A stretch of 64,000 bases of DNA, taken from assembly GCF_000422845.1 (NCBI RefSeq), contig NZ_AUGV01000004.1, positions 310,001-374,000 on the forward strand, read 5' to 3'. Under the pieces are notes generated by a model. It saw only the letters and a list, made by a program, of their open reading frames with translations, ran no database searches and was not told where the DNA came from. Below are positions 17,128 to 24,565 of the stretch, piece by piece. This DNA is from Oceanobacter kriegii DSM 6294. Its GTDB lineage: Bacteria > Pseudomonadota > Gammaproteobacteria > Pseudomonadales > Oceanobacteraceae. A program made the position numbers and the translations under genes. How positions within the stretch are numbered: the stretch's first letter is position 1; every line of letters begins with the position of its first letter.

Positions 17128-18342
17128 ATGCCATCACATTCAGACACACCGGCCGCTAACGCGCCGATCTGGCAACAGCGGGTTGCCAAGGCCAACCAGC
17201 AACGCCATGCGGCGTCGCAGTGGCGCAGCCGTCGAACCCTGTCTTCCGCACAAGCCGTAGAAGTCCGTCTGGGTGAGGGCAACGAACAACAGACCCTGCT
17301 GAACTTCTGCAGCAACGACTACCTTGGGCTGGCCAATCAGGCCGGTGAAGACCTTGCCAGCGCCGCCCGTGAATGGGGACTTGGCAGTGGCGCATCACAC
17401 CTGGTGTGCGGCCATTCCAGCGTTCACGACGAACTGGAACGCGCCCTGGCGCGGTATACCGGTTACCCCAAAGCCTTGCTGTTTTCGACCGGTTTTATGG
17501 CCAATTTGGGCTGTATCAACGCCCTTGCCCAACGCGGCGACCTGGTGGTGCAAGACAAGCTCAACCACGCCTCCCTGATTGACGGCGCCCTGCTCAGCCG
17601 GGCCGATTTCCAGCGCTACCGCCATTTGGACTACCCGCAGCTGCAACGTCGTTTGCAAAAGCGCGACGCCGATATGGCGCTGGTGGTGTCTGACAGCATT
17701 TTCAGCATGGACGGTGATCTCGCCGATGTCGCCCAACTGGCGAACCTGTGCGAGCAACAAAACGCCATGTTGATGATCGACGACGCTCACGGCTTGGGTA
17801 TTCTGGGCGAACAAGGCCGTGGCGTTCGCAATCACTTTGGGCTAACCAGCCAGCAGTTGCCGTTGTATATTGGCACACTGGGCAAAGCGCTGGGCGGCTT
17901 TGGTGCCTTTGCCGCCGCCGACGAAGCCACCATCGATTATCTGGTGCAGTTTGCGCGTCCTTATATCTACACCACTGCCCTGCCACCGGCCGTAGCCGCC
18001 GCCATGCTGGCCAATCTGGAACGGATGCACGACGACCGCTTGCGCCAGCAACTGCAAGCCGCCATTGGCTATTTCCGCCAGCAGGCCAAGGCGCTGGGGC
18101 TACAGCTGATGCCGTCTGACTCGCCGATTCAGCCGTTGATGGTAGGGGCTGAAGACGATGCACTGGCGATCAGCAAAGCGCTGGAGCAGGACAATATCTG
18201 GGTCACTGCCATACGACCGCCTACGGTGCCCGAAGGCAGCAGCCGTTTACGTATTACCCTGACCGCCGCCCACACACAGCAACATCTGGATCGACTGCTG
18301 CAAGCGCTCGACCGTCATGTACCCGAGGAGCAACGCGCGTGA
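17128..18342 (+). CDS. bioF: 8-amino-7-oxononanoate synthase (BioF)
   Basis: A 404-residue alpha-oxoamine synthase that condenses pimeloyl-ACP with alanine using PLP. Evident are FCSNDYLGLA, GSGASHLVCGHS, MIDDAHGLGILG and the PLP lysine motif GTLGKALGGFGAF. The ATG at 17128 has AGG six bases upstream. The stop overlaps the GTG of bioH as GTGA, the first of three tight overlaps joining bioF, bioH, bioC and bioD into one operon. Confidence 0.96.
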   Translation: MPSHSDTPAANAPIWQQRVAKANQQRHAASQWRSRRTLSSAQAVEVRLGEGNEQQTLLNFCSNDYLGLANQAGEDLASAAREWGLGSGASHLVCGHSSVHDELERALARYTGYPKALLFSTGFMANLGCINALAQRGDLVVQDKLNHASLIDGALLSRADFQRYRHLDYPQLQRRLQKRDADMALVVSDSIFSMDGDLADVAQLANLCEQQNAMLMIDDAHGLGILGEQGRGVRNHFGLTSQQLPLYIGTLGKALGGFGAFAAADEATIDYLVQFARPYIYTTALPPAVAAAMLANLERMHDDRLRQQLQAAIGYFRQQAKALGLQLMPSDSPIQPLMVGAEDDALAISKALEQDNIWVTAIRPPTVPEGSSRLRITLTAAHTQQHLDRLLQALDRHVPEEQRA

Positions 18343-19175
18343 CCCCTGGCATCTGGAACATTCTGAAGCAAGACCCGGAATCCGACCTGTTCTGGTATTG
18401 GCTGCCGGGCTGGAGCTTCACGCCAGCCGTGTATGCCGAATTGGCCAAACAGCTGCCCGGCACCCATCTTGGGCTGGACTATCCGACGCTCTACAACGGC
18501 CTGTACAACCCGATGAAGGCCGATGAAACCGCGCCGCAGTTCAGCGATGCCGTCGATAAAATCATCAGTCAAACCGCCCGCCCCGGCCATTGGGTCGGCT
18601 GGTCGCTGGGCGGTGCGCTGGCTCGCGCAGTGTGTTCCCGTTTGCAAAACCAGAGCGCAAACCCAAGCCAGAACCAAAGCCAAAGTCAGACAGCCAAGGC
18701 TCAGCCACTGAGCCTGACCACCATGGCCACCGGCAATACCTTCTTGCAATACAACGTCGACGAGCCGGGCATGGCGGCCGATGTGTTTTTCAACTTTTGC
18801 CGTAGCTTCGACAAAATGCCCGCCAAAACCCTCAAGCGTTTTTTGGCACTTTGCTGCCAGGGGGCAACCGCCAACGGCGAGAACATCCAGCGCGAGCTGG
18901 CAACCGGTTTGTTGCGTTATCAAATTGCTGGCGACGCAGACCGCGAAGCCATGTTGTCGACCAGTCTGCAATGGCTGACCCAGTACAAACTGAACAGCCA
19001 ATACCCGCTGACGGAAGGTTTCCGCTCTACTGCCATCTACGCCAGTGACGATGCACTCAAGCCCGGCGGACTGAAGGCTACCGACGTGATATCCGCAGGC
19101 CACAGCCATGCTCTGATTGCCGAAGCCGACGCCAAACAAGTCATCTTGCAGCAACTGGGCACCTTGCATGGCTGA
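18339..19175 (+). CDS. bioH: Pimeloyl-ACP methyl ester carboxylesterase, BioH-type alpha/beta hydrolase
   Basis: A 278-residue alpha/beta hydrolase starting with GTG overlapping the bioF stop. The nucleophile elbow is GWSLGGA; the acid is probably in YASDDAL and the histidine in AGHSHALIA. It removes the methyl group that masks pimeloyl-ACP during synthesis. It diverges from E. coli BioH and carries a Gln/Asn/Ser-rich insertion (near residues 104-120) after the elbow, which is unusual. Position between bioF and bioC supports the role. It overlaps bioC by eight bases. Confidence 0.88.
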   Translation: MTPGIWNILKQDPESDLFWYWLPGWSFTPAVYAELAKQLPGTHLGLDYPTLYNGLYNPMKADETAPQFSDAVDKIISQTARPGHWVGWSLGGALARAVCSRLQNQSANPSQNQSQSQTAKAQPLSLTTMATGNTFLQYNVDEPGMAADVFFNFCRSFDKMPAKTLKRFLALCCQGATANGENIQRELATGLLRYQIAGDADREAMLSTSLQWLTQYKLNSQYPLTEGFRSTAIYASDDALKPGGLKATDVISAGHSHALIAEADAKQVILQQLGTLHG

Positions 19176-20082
19176 CACACAGCTGCAAACCGCCACCACG
19201 CCGCTGCGCGACAAGCAACAGGTAGGCCGCCAGTTCAGCCGCGCCGCCAGCAGCTATGATGGCGCTGCCAGCATCCAACAACAGGCGCTTGATCAGTTGA
19301 TGCTGCGTTTGGCGCCACACATTGAACAGCCTGCACCACAAGCGCTGTGGCTCGACATTGGCTGCGGCACCGGCAATGCGTTTGAACCGCTCACTAAGCT
19401 GGGGGTAAACCAGCTGCACGGATTTGATCTGGCCGACGGCATGCTCGAAGTCGCGCACCGCAAAGCCGACCATTTACGTCAGCAGCACCTGCAAAGCCAG
19501 CCAAACCTGCAACAAAACGCCGCACTGAATATCGAGCTGACCCAGGCTGATGCCGATCACCTGCCACTGGCCGATCAGCAAGCAGCTGGCATGATTTCCA
19601 GCCTGATGCTGCAATGGTCCGAGCACACCGAGCGCACCCTGCGTGAATGGCACCGGGTTGCCAAGCCAGGAGCGCTGTTGGCAGTTGCCACCCTGCTACC
19701 GGGCACCCATGCCGAGATTCACCAAACCTGGCAACACATCGACAGCTACCGCCACGTAAACCGGTTTGATTCCGAGTCAGACATCAAACAGGCGTTAGCC
19801 GAAAGCCAATGGCAACTGCTGGAATGGCATACAGAGCTATTGCAGGAACATCACAACAGCGTGCCCGAGTTATTACGCTGCCTGAAAGCCATTGGTGCCA
19901 CCAACGTCAACAGCGGCCGACGCCCCGGTTTGAACGGTCGTCAGATACTGCGCCTGTTTGAACAGCACTACCCCAGAACATCAGAAGGCCCGTTACAAGG
20001 GCAATGCCCGCTGAGCTATCAGGTGTGCTGGTTTATTGCTCGCAAGCCGGATTCATCTGTTCAGGAGACAGAGACACCATGA
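19168..20082 (+). CDS. bioC: Malonyl-ACP O-methyltransferase (BioC)
   Basis: A 304-residue class I methyltransferase with the SAM-binding LDIGCGTGNAFEPL, DLADGMLEVA and a BioC-typical N-terminus DKQQVGRQFSRAASSYDGAA. It methylates malonyl-ACP to start pimeloyl synthesis. I chose the ATG at 19168, which overlaps the bioH stop; an upstream in-frame start at 19117 would bury the gene in bioH. The stop overlaps bioD as ATGA. Confidence 0.94.
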   Translation: MADTQLQTATTPLRDKQQVGRQFSRAASSYDGAASIQQQALDQLMLRLAPHIEQPAPQALWLDIGCGTGNAFEPLTKLGVNQLHGFDLADGMLEVAHRKADHLRQQHLQSQPNLQQNAALNIELTQADADHLPLADQQAAGMISSLMLQWSEHTERTLREWHRVAKPGALLAVATLLPGTHAEIHQTWQHIDSYRHVNRFDSESDIKQALAESQWQLLEWHTELLQEHHNSVPELLRCLKAIGATNVNSGRRPGLNGRQILRLFEQHYPRTSEGPLQGQCPLSYQVCWFIARKPDSSVQETETP

Positions 20083-20849
20083 CCAAACGCTTCTTTGTAA
20101 CCGGCACCGACACCGATGCAGGAAAAACCCTGGTATCAGCCGCCATTCTGGCAGCTGCCAAAAACGCCGGACTGACGGCTTTTGGCCTGAAACCGGTCGC
20201 CGCCGGCTGCGATACCATCGATGGCCAATTGAAAAACTCCGACGCGCTGTTGCACCAAAGCTTCAGCCAGCCATCCCACGATTACGAGGTGCACAACCCG
20301 ATTGCGCTGCAAGCCGCGATTGCTCCGCACATTGCTGCCCGTCAGGAAGGCAAACCACTGACTCTGAGTGGCTTGCTGGAAGCCTGTAACAACAGCCTGT
20401 CGCAGAGCGACGCCGACGTTCAACTGGTGGAAGGTGCAGGTGGCTGGCTGGTGCCCATCAACAATGAGCACACCCTCGCCGACCTGGCTCTGCAACTGAA
20501 CACAAGCGAAGGCGCGCCGCAGCTGGAAGTGATTCTGGTGGTGGGATTGCGACTGGGCTGTATCAACCATGCCATGTTGTCGCTTCAGGTGATTCAGGCA
20601 TCCGGCCTGAAAGTAGCTGGCTGGGTGGCGAATAGCCTGAGCCCGGCCATGGAAGTGGAAAACGCCAACATGGATTACCTGCTGCAAGCCTTTGCCAAAG
20701 CCGACGTGCCATGCCTTGGCCATGTGCCCTACTTCAGCAATCTGGAAACCGAACTGGCGGAAACGCCACTGGACGTAAAATCCAAAGCCGCCGAGCAGGC
20801 CGCGGAATACATCAATTTGTTTTCCCATTGGGGCCCAGGTTCAGCCTGA
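20079..20849 (+). CDS. bioD: Dethiobiotin synthetase (BioD)
   Basis: A 256-residue ATP-dependent carboxylase with P-loop FVTGTDTDAGKT, the substrate lysine in FGLKPVAAGCD, and VEGAGGWLVP. It forms the ureido ring of dethiobiotin from DAPA and CO2. The ATG overlaps the bioC stop and is preceded by AGGAGA. bioB is not in the window. A hairpin follows the stop. Confidence 0.96.
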   Translation: MTKRFFVTGTDTDAGKTLVSAAILAAAKNAGLTAFGLKPVAAGCDTIDGQLKNSDALLHQSFSQPSHDYEVHNPIALQAAIAPHIAARQEGKPLTLSGLLEACNNSLSQSDADVQLVEGAGGWLVPINNEHTLADLALQLNTSEGAPQLEVILVVGLRLGCINHAMLSLQVIQASGLKVAGWVANSLSPAMEVENANMDYLLQAFAKADVPCLGHVPYFSNLETELAETPLDVKSKAAEQAAEYINLFSHWGPGSA

Positions 20850-20860
20850 GCCTGCTGAAA

Positions 20861-20884
20861 CCATCACCCGATTGAGGGTGATGG
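20861..20884 (+). terminator. Hairpin at the end of the bio operon
   Basis: CCATCACCC (20861-20869) and GGGTGATGG (20876-20884) form a perfect nine-base stem with a six-base loop just after bioD. The T-run is poor. Confidence 0.55.
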
Positions 20885-20890
20885 CTTCGA

Positions 20891-20922
20891 GAGTGGGCTC
20901 CGAATTATTCAGAGGGTCCTTA
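20891..20922. repeat. Remnant right end of the miniature element
   Basis: GGGCTCCGAATTATTCAGAG and the following GGTCCTTA match the right terminus of the element at 37318-37587. Its terminal TTA is also the complement of the EF-hand gene's stop codon at 20920-20922. Confidence 0.6.
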
Positions 20923-22158
20923 GTTGTAATAGTAACTATCTGCGTAGACTTCAGAGATGCGATCCATTGCTTCAGGGCTAAAGTACAGATTGAGGTCGTC
21001 GAAGAAACTGCTGCGGGACTGATTAACGGCGTTCAGATACTCTTGTTTGATGCGTTCTATTTCTTTCAGAACACCCGACATTCTCCCTTCAAGGATATGC
21101 GTTCTTTCAAGCGCTTTTTCGATGCAGCCCATCCCACCGGAACACCGTTGATATAAGCCGGATTGAAGTAAGTAATATGTACTCTTTTCTACAAGCTCCA
21201 ATTCCTGTCGACTTATTACCAAATCCCGATTGCTATCCAGGGTTTCAAATAAGGCATCGTACTTCCCATTCATCATACTGATTTCAGGGTACGCCACGTC
21301 ACCATCGTCGTTCATGTCGAATGAATAAACAGAATTCATAAACCCAGCGTTATCGGATGGCAACGACGAGTCAACAACATGGTCAAAGTAATCAATCAGT
21401 TTAGACCGTTCCTTTCCTGCTATGACCCCGTCACCATTTTCGTCAAAGCTCGAAAACCGGGATCGAATTCGTGCCCGACTGCGATCTCCCGGCCCTTGGT
21501 AGTACTGATAGGAAGAATTCAAAATCACCCCCAAGCTATCGTCAAATCCGTCATATTCCTCAACAGACAACACACTTTTTAGATGATCTAAAACGGCGGC
21601 GTTTCTGAGAGCCATAAAATATGACTCTTTACCAAGATGTGAGCTAGTGATGTCACCCAGCTCCTCAAGTTCGCCCCTTAACTTCCAAGAAAGACCTGTA
21701 AGATTCTTAAAATACCGATCAACCTGGCCCTCTTCGAGCAAAAATCGCCTGTAGACAGAAAACGCCTCCGCATGCCTCAGCTCATTGAAGTCCAGCCTTT
21801 GATCTTGATCCTTGTCCCAGCGCAGGAAATCGAGGCCAGGCGCCTCACTTTCAGATAGAGACATATCTCCATTTCTATCGTGCTTTTCCAGCCAATAGCT
21901 AATCGTCGAGCCCGGGGATGTTTTGCGACCTGAAGACCTCTTGGGAAACGATACAAACTTGCAAGAAGCCAACTCATCCACAAATGCCATATATTCGGAT
22001 TCGCTCACGGAATCCGAAAAATAAAAACCTGCCTTATATTCGCAGCACATCGCAAACCCTGAAATCAACACAAAAAAAGCACTCAGGATACCTTTTAAAA
22101 CACTATTTAAATAACCGTAAGCCACAGTCAAATCCTTCTTTAAATCAACCCCTGACAT
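20920..22158 (-). CDS. Exported protein with five EF-hand calcium loops
   Basis: A 412-residue protein of no family I recognise beyond EF-hands. A hydrophobic N-terminal segment (about 20-38) suggests export. Five 12-residue loops are visible: D94-E105 (DRNGDMSLSESE), D115-E126, D239-E250 (DENGDGVIAGKE, canonical), D281-E292 and D308-E319. The gap between loops two and three is helical. Binding of calcium, or another hard cation, is likely; none has the position-2 proline of lanmodulin. The ATG at 22158 overlaps the upstream gene by 14 bases; a GTG at 22125 with AAGGA seven bases upstream is an equally good start. Lower GC than its neighbours suggests acquisition. It forms an operon with the next gene. 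Confidence 0.75.
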   Translation of the reverse strand: MSGVDLKKDLTVAYGYLNSVLKGILSAFFVLISGFAMCCEYKAGFYFSDSVSESEYMAFVDELASCKFVSFPKRSSGRKTSPGSTISYWLEKHDRNGDMSLSESEAPGLDFLRWDKDQDQRLDFNELRHAEAFSVYRRFLLEEGQVDRYFKNLTGLSWKLRGELEELGDITSSHLGKESYFMALRNAAVLDHLKSVLSVEEYDGFDDSLGVILNSSYQYYQGPGDRSRARIRSRFSSFDENGDGVIAGKERSKLIDYFDHVVDSSLPSDNAGFMNSVYSFDMNDDGDVAYPEISMMNGKYDALFETLDSNRDLVISRQELELVEKSTYYLLQSGLYQRCSGGMGCIEKALERTHILEGRMSGVLKEIERIKQEYLNAVNQSRSSFFDDLNLYFSPEAMDRISEVYADSYYYN

Positions 22159-22927
22159 TACTTTCCGCTATTTTTTTAAGTAGCGTCCGCTTCCATTCAC
22201 GTAAAACCTTGGGGTCCGCACTGCCATACTTGGCTACTCGCTTCTGGATGTACTTTGCATCGATCACAGGGTCGCCTAAAAAGCTGGCCACTTCCAAAAG
22301 ACAGAAATACCTGATCAGGACTTCTGCTTTATCGACTTCGTTATACCTATCAGCTTCAAGCCCGGATTCATACAAGGCCGCTAGCATAGACATGGCAAAC
22401 GTACTGCCCAAATAAGCAGCAGATGTATATGCATAAATAGTCTTGGATAAATCCCCAGCCTCAAGGTACTTTTTTGCCAGAGCCTGATATTTATCGATAG
22501 AGTCATCGTCGATGGCCTCTAACGTCTCGATGTCGTAATAGGCATAGTCCGAATATCTATCCGGCCGACCATATCCAAGCCTGTGACGTTTTTTAGCCAT
22601 TTCAGCAACGGGGTCGAATGGTACAGCCTCAGTTTCATAATCAGATTGTTGCTGTTCATGTGTTGCACCGGGAATCTTTCGCTCTGATTCAAGAGAGGCT
22701 ACCGAGATTTCACCAGCTGCATTGCTGAACTCAACATCAGGGTGACTGTGGTCTACCCCCGCAGCGTCAGCACGATTCTCTTTGAACGGTCCACTACCTG
22801 GATGCAATTCAGCTGTCTTCGCTGATGTATCGGTATCAACATAACGTTCTTCCTCGGAGAAAACGGAAGAAACAACCACATAGCTGGAAGCCGCGACAAG
22901 ACAAACGACCAGTAACACCTTTTTCAC
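22145..22927 (-). CDS. Exported protein with a C-terminal TPR/Sel1-like helical region, unknown function
   Basis: A 260-residue protein starting at GTG 22927, chosen because GAGGAG lies six bases before it. It has one N-terminal hydrophobic segment (VLLVVCLVAASSYVVVSSVF), a long acidic disordered region (about 25-110), then helices such as YQALAKKYLEAGDLSKTIYA and ALYESGLEADRYNEVDKAEV that resemble Sel1/TPR repeats. I do not recognise a specific family. It overlaps the EF-hand gene downstream and the two probably act together in the envelope. Its codon use and AT-rich sequence differ from the biotin and PQQ genes either side. Confidence 0.65.
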   Translation of the reverse strand: MKKVLLVVCLVAASSYVVVSSVFSEEERYVDTDTSAKTAELHPGSGPFKENRADAAGVDHSHPDVEFSNAAGEISVASLESERKIPGATHEQQQSDYETEAVPFDPVAEMAKKRHRLGYGRPDRYSDYAYYDIETLEAIDDDSIDKYQALAKKYLEAGDLSKTIYAYTSAAYLGSTFAMSMLAALYESGLEADRYNEVDKAEVLIRYFCLLEVASFLGDPVIDAKYIQKRVAKYGSADPKVLREWKRTLLKKIAESNVRG

Positions 22928-23197
22928 GATGAACTCCTCATGGCGCAATTTCCCTATTGGCCGGGCGAAGTTACATCACCATGCAGTTATCAGCAATAAA
23001 ACCCACAAGAAAATGGGAATCAATTTTATTTAAGGTAAAAATAACCTCCATAAAAATGTCTGTTAATCGATACTCCGGATCACACTTCCCTTTGCAGTAA
23101 ATCACTGTTATTGGTGGTCTATAAATTAGCTCGCTCCGGATGACATGTGCGAGCAACCACCGTGACCGACCAACTTGATGAATTGAAAGGGAATCCC

Positions 23198-23656
23198 ATG
23201 AACTTGAACCTGAAAACCGTAGCGGCTGCTTCCGCACTGACGTTGGCGACCATCGCCCCGGCACAGGCATTCGACGATGCTGACGACGCCATTGAATTTC
23301 GCCAGTCCGTGTTTCATCTGGTCGCCGCACACACCGGCGCTCTGGGTGACATGATCAAAGGCAAAACGGACTATGACGCAGGCGAAGCCACCTACCGTGC
23401 CGAAAGCATGGCCGCGCTGGCAAAAATGGGTCTGGAAGGCTTTGAATACCCGGGCTCTGATAAAGGCGAGACCAAAGCCAAGCCAGCAGTGTGGTCTGAT
23501 ATGGATGGCTTCAAAGCCAAAATGGCCAAGTTTGAAAGCGATACCGCGGCACTGGCGTCAGCCGCTCAATCAGGAGATCAGGGCGCTGTTAAAGCCGCTT
23601 TCGTAACCGCCGCGAAAAACTGCAAAGCCTGCCACAGCGATTACAAGAACCGCTAA
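23198..23656 (+). CDS. Cytochrome c' family protein
   Basis: A 152-residue periplasmic protein with a signal peptide ending APAQA, a four-helix-bundle pattern, and the haem-binding CKACH close to the C-terminus (AAKNCKACHSDYKNR), the hallmark of class II cytochromes (c'). Such proteins bind NO or CO or carry electrons. The ATG at 23198 with AAAGG upstream was preferred over an in-frame upstream start (23147). It converges on a cytochrome b561 gene, a frequent partner, with a shared terminator between them. Confidence 0.9.
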   Translation: MNLNLKTVAAASALTLATIAPAQAFDDADDAIEFRQSVFHLVAAHTGALGDMIKGKTDYDAGEATYRAESMAALAKMGLEGFEYPGSDKGETKAKPAVWSDMDGFKAKMAKFESDTAALASAAQSGDQGAVKAAFVTAAKNCKACHSDYKNR

Positions 23657-23678
23657 TTGGTAGTCAGGCGCATAAACG

Positions 23679-23707
23679 AAAAACGGGAGCCATTGGCTCC
23701 CGTTTTG
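23679..23707. terminator. Bidirectional rho-independent terminator
   Basis: AAACGGGAGCC, loop ATT, GGCTCCCGTTT: a perfect stem flanked by A and T runs on both strands, between the convergent cytochrome c' and b561 genes. Confidence 0.9.
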
Positions 23708-23722
23708 GTTTTATAGCAGCAA

Positions 23723-24382
23723 TCAAAAGCCGCTGCTCATCCCAACAATCCAGTACCAGAAGCCCGCCCAGATCACCAGAAAGATGCCCCAGGCAATCAA
23801 GCCGTTTTTAAGCACCGGTGCCGCAACAGTGCCTTCGGCGATGTCTTTGCGTTTGCCACTGACCATGGCTTCCGGCAGTCGCTCGCCTTTAATGCGGTAG
23901 ATAATCACTGCCAGAATATGAATTGCAGCCAAGGCAATAATGCCGTTAAACACCAGATGGTGCAGCTGCGAAAACAGGGTTGCTGTTTCGTCCGATACGT
24001 ATTGCACCAGCGGACCTTCGGTGAAGATTTCATCGGTGGTCATCAAGCCGCTGATCCACTGCAAACCAATCACTGCCAGCAAGGCCAGTACCATCAGCGC
24101 ACCCGCTGGGTTGTGGGTGGTATGGGGCTGTGACGGTTTGCCCGACAGTACGGTACGAAAATAGTCGATAACCGCTCCCGGGCCTTTGACAAAGCTGCAA
24201 AAGCGCGCGTTTTCCGAGCCAATAAAGCCCCAGATAATGCGCGTTACCCAAAGCGCCGCCAGACAGGCTGCGGCACTCATGTGCCATTCCATTTCCGCGT
24301 TTTCAGCGGTCCACCAAAGACCCACCAGCAACGCCAATTGCAGCCAGTGGTAACCTCGAACAAATCCGTCCCAGACTTTCAT
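23723..24382 (-). CDS. Di-haem cytochrome b561
   Basis: A 219-residue inner-membrane protein with four to five hydrophobic helices and the bacterial b561 layout: VWDGFVRGYHW at the N-terminus (first haem His), WHMSAA, and the paired histidines in QLHHLVFNG and AIHILAVIIY. It would exchange electrons between quinone and a periplasmic cytochrome, plausibly the convergent cytochrome c'. C-terminus has an extra helix. No ribosome-site problem seen. Confidence 0.88.
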   Translation of the reverse strand: MKVWDGFVRGYHWLQLALLVGLWWTAENAEMEWHMSAAACLAALWVTRIIWGFIGSENARFCSFVKGPGAVIDYFRTVLSGKPSQPHTTHNPAGALMVLALLAVIGLQWISGLMTTDEIFTEGPLVQYVSDETATLFSQLHHLVFNGIIALAAIHILAVIIYRIKGERLPEAMVSGKRKDIAEGTVAAPVLKNGLIAWGIFLVIWAGFWYWIVGMSSGF

Positions 24383-24565
24383 GATCTCTCCTCTCGCCTT
24401 CCTTTGTGGAGGCCCTGTTTATTCAAACGTATCACGGTAATTATGTGTTTTTGTGGTGCGTACAGACTCGCCAACCAGACGTTCGCCGACGCGTATTACT
24501 GAAAAATCCTGACGCACAAAAAACTAAGACGCTGCGCTCAGTGTCAGGTTCCAAAGCGCGAACCG

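Noticed and set aside
20920-22158. Lanmodulin-like lanthanide EF-hand protein
   Set aside because: None of the five loops has proline at position 2 and the protein is far larger than lanmodulin; kept as generic EF-hand.
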